Shown: positions 46,401 through 47,144 of the stretch, piece after piece | Numbering within the stretch: position 1 is the stretch's first letter | Layout of the letters: every line of letters begins with the position of its first letter | IMG/VR virus record: IMGVR_UViG_3300005747_000802 | Coordinates: 1 to 47,144 of that record | Length of the DNA stretch: 47,144 bases | Reading direction: 5' to 3' (one strand) | Origin: a virus | Translations under genes and position numbers: made by a program | The notes under the pieces: model-generated | The model's input: the letters and a program-made list of their open reading frames with translations, nothing else | What the model was told of the DNA's origin: nothing | Database searches by the model: none

Positions 46401-46643
46401 TAGCTCATCTTGTAGCTCTTGAATTTTAGGGTTGTAGTCATCTAATAATCCTTGTTTAGCTTCTACTGTAAATACTCCACTTTCTGGTATTAAACTGTCT
46501 AACAAAGATACAGCCTCTGATTTATCATCAAAATTCTTTTGCTTTTTTTCTAGACCTGCAGCAAGTTCTTCAAAAGGAAGCTGCCAAGGGGTAACTTCTT
46601 GTTGCCCTGCTAATTGTAAAGTTTGACTTATTGGAATTGGCAT
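43458..46643 (-). CDS. large virion-associated protein with C-terminal M15 peptidase
   Basis: 1061 residues. Most is acidic, Asn/Tyr-rich and of unknown fold, with no signal peptide; the first 60 residues include a short helical start (SQTLQLAGQQEVTPWQLPFEELAAGLEKKQ). The last 80 residues form a zinc D-Ala-D-Ala carboxypeptidase/endolysin-like domain: TSGLRS, HLYGRAIDF (His1017, Asp1024) and GHVHLNL (His1055, His1057), the HxxxxxxD...HxH metal site of M15 peptidases. This cuts cell-wall stem peptides. It lies 3 bases before the RNAP-like gene (start of the latter at 43454), so it is probably a virion protein that opens the wall for DNA and protein entry. An internal or tail-hub location is inferred. 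Confidence 0.85.
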   Translation of the reverse strand: MPIPISQTLQLAGQQEVTPWQLPFEELAAGLEKKQKNFDDKSEAVSLLDSLIPESGVFTVEAKQGLLDDYNPKIQELQDELYATGNVSKGKITALTSSIMQDERVAAINEDVKVWTPFYQEKKKTGKLDQGVHNFYNENGMPKQAFSKTELDYQFLDYVPYMENTSEFLDKYVRANTTSILEDSGIKYRTNTLTGKIEVYDEQTKIYSEDRTYERIMDVVVNTVDGRYSMGQSLWNSNNDDVLFYKAQFLDNYGREATWEDYQMDVLQPVSRFISYEKTDMTKKRNILGGGKGTGSDDEEFNVQDIWTPVEVKEGVYSEHDSKIIEAVEESTGKAFEKTSINDLQNVVTTSYQKYEEHKLSIDEKIKDESDKFIGTLSEENAAIMGAIGIDVTIENGIITANVMSTFDDLIEEGGAFDLMIKDGIIKDINEAKVLYNDAVTRYRGFVNNNSSYNTLNQTSLDYENNIKILENFKNAVFDRFGVETDEIENKIKNATYEEKLKAVEEDYFKYRYLSKDPLFWEEFKDYYTSTSEYYTKEWDDFKSPFRLEALYDPNMFIGEVDEETQAEIDKIGPAYEQFKRNMVEEEFVNLTIGDIISDPQKQAEFEEMTKAMTDVRTYDNNSYTVTNFALTDNATNTSINNLVTNVATFISKDLLSRSVDASEFRIVSTDKQLEKEQADYLFDVLKGVDITSLDEGKGVKITTNINGKEEIFEWQVRYDIGRDKYMFDVRIPNLPIDDKSNQYNQAKQGLEKQSISTDWVEIPMSDAMVKKIIYDTELDTQIKAEELKRTQQVMSDIDTKGYSSSSLFKEDNSYGATYSQNDINIVWTRNKENSLIGSVKIGDNKVPLNIEVGSEKEVALLESAFQMIVRNPFYLANPSSAGEILQTLKQDFNTPVSTEKLDDRILTDLLQTLVAYTPLDLNTETGEQYIYKTYENSVPMSTAITLQGVDDKVKIKDENFRIDPTVAPVLNQQLYMALQHLPENTYIDITSGLRSLNEQAQLMQNPDNEAAPNSNHLYGRAIDFVVRNADGTTKDEEAMKKIANAIGAFYHNGHVHLNLR

Positions 46644-46645
46644 GA

Positions 46646-47144
46646 TTATTCTCCCTCTGGTTTTCTAAATTCTAAAAGATTTTCTTCTTTCCCAGTACCT
46701 AAAGCTTTTATGACACTTTTCATATTATCTTGAGTTATAGTAAATTCAGGGAAAGCTTCTTGCAATATTTTTAACTGTGCAGCATTAGTAATACCTTGGT
46801 TTTTAGTTAAACCTAAATCTACTAAAGCTTTACCTGTTTGCTCTGCACCAGTAAGTCCAGTAGTAATGGCTAAATCTTTTCTAGTTTGTCTATCTATTGC
46901 TTCCTTATCTGCTTGTCCAACATTAAACTGAGATCTTTGCATATCTAACTGGTCTTTTGACATAGCTAATTGAGTGTTTAATCTGGCAGCTTCTCGTTGA
47001 GCATCTTGAATAGCTTTAGTAGAACCAGCTGTTACAGCAGATTTCATATCATCACTACCTAACTGAGTTAAACCTGCTCTTGTGGCTGCACCTTCTTGTC
47101 TAGCAGTTCTTTCCATATCAGCAGTACTTATTTTCTGCTCTCTT
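46646..47144 (-). CDS. Gln/Ala-rich virion-type protein, 5' end outside the window
   Basis: The frame stays open to the right edge; the ATG at 47116 is internal, since REQKISTAD precedes it in frame. The visible 165 residues are helical and rich in Gln, Ala, Thr and Lys (EAARLNTQLAMSKDQLDMQRSQFNVGQADKEAIDRQ), with a gly-containing turn (TTGLTGAEQTGKALVDLG) and an acidic end. This resembles DNA-ejection or tail-interior proteins of phages, but no motif proves it. It is 2 bases from the M15-containing gene and heads the giant-gene operon inside this window. Confidence 0.7.
   Translation of the reverse strand, partial: REQKISTADMERTARQEGAATRAGLTQLGSDDMKSAVTAGSTKAIQDAQREAARLNTQLAMSKDQLDMQRSQFNVGQADKEAIDRQTRKDLAITTGLTGAEQTGKALVDLGLTKNQGITNAAQLKILQEAFPEFTITQDNMKSVIKALGTGKEENLLEFRKPEGE

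Noticed and set aside
1-47144. Stop-codon reassignment, as found in some crAss-like phages
   Set aside because: All major genes, including one of 13.3 kb, are open under the standard code, and genes end in TAA, TAG or TGA at sensible places.
1-47144. tRNA genes, CRISPR repeats, insertion sequences, attachment sites
   Set aside because: The gaps between genes are almost all under 65 bases, and I saw no cloverleaf, regular spaced repeats or transposase frame. A tRNAscan run would be decisive for tRNAs.

Overview
The window reads as about 47 kb from the interior of a large, AT-rich, tightly packed double-stranded DNA phage genome, most likely a crAss-like phage (Crassvirales) infecting a Bacteroidota host. 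This is inferred from four things. There is a replication set of family A DNA polymerase, RecA-fold DnaB-type helicase, Sak4-like ATPase, probable SSB, DnaG-type primase, SF2 helicase, uracil-DNA glycosylase, dUTPase and PD-(D/E)XK nucleases on one strand. An opposing block of giant genes includes a 4433-residue protein with the DFDID catalytic signature of crAss-like virion RNA polymerases. Most genes have A-rich leaders instead of Shine-Dalgarno sites. A small DUF5522-like protein resembles Bacteroidota proteins. The standard genetic code fits: the long frames contain no internal stops. I see no tRNA, rRNA, CRISPR array, insertion sequence or att site, and no gene-free stretch longer than 300 bases.

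Layout. (1) 1-24620, plus strand: an almost gapless early/replication operon in which many genes overlap by a few bases. It begins with the tail of an ATP-grasp gene. Next comes the replication core (PolA, helicase, Sak4-like ATPase, SSB-like protein), a tiny lipoprotein, and then primase, SF2 helicase and UDG. From 10016 to 16362 lies a cluster of peptide-bond and amide chemistry: a class I glutamine amidotransferase, an unknown protein, a phiEco32-type COOH-NH2 ligase, an AIG2-like gamma-glutamylcyclotransferase, a class II (Ntn) glutamine amidotransferase and a second amidoligase. Two PD-(D/E)XK nucleases, several unknown proteins and a nucleotide-metabolism set follow: a deoxyribosyltransferase-like protein, B12-dependent ribonucleotide reductase, dUTPase and dNMP kinase. 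(2) 24621-24695: a strong hairpin terminator between converging operons. (3) 24696-47144, minus strand: the giant-gene block, transcribed from the right edge towards the centre. In transcription order it holds an incomplete Gln/Ala-rich gene, a 1061-residue protein ending in an M15 peptidase, the 4433-residue RNAP-like protein, a ferritin, and a 1652-residue protease/nuclease fusion.

How it may work. The minus-strand block probably encodes proteins packaged in the virion and delivered with the DNA: a wall peptidase, zincin proteases, an RNA polymerase for early transcription and a nuclease. The plus-strand block would then replicate DNA, supply dNTPs, keep uracil out, and possibly decorate a protein, peptide or cell-wall substrate through amide bonds. 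The most unusual points are the intact ferritin gene inside the giant-gene block, the YpsA/SLOG-like domain at the C-terminus of the RNAP-like protein, the two-ligase/two-amidotransferase cluster, and perfect terminator-like hairpins buried inside plus-strand reading frames.
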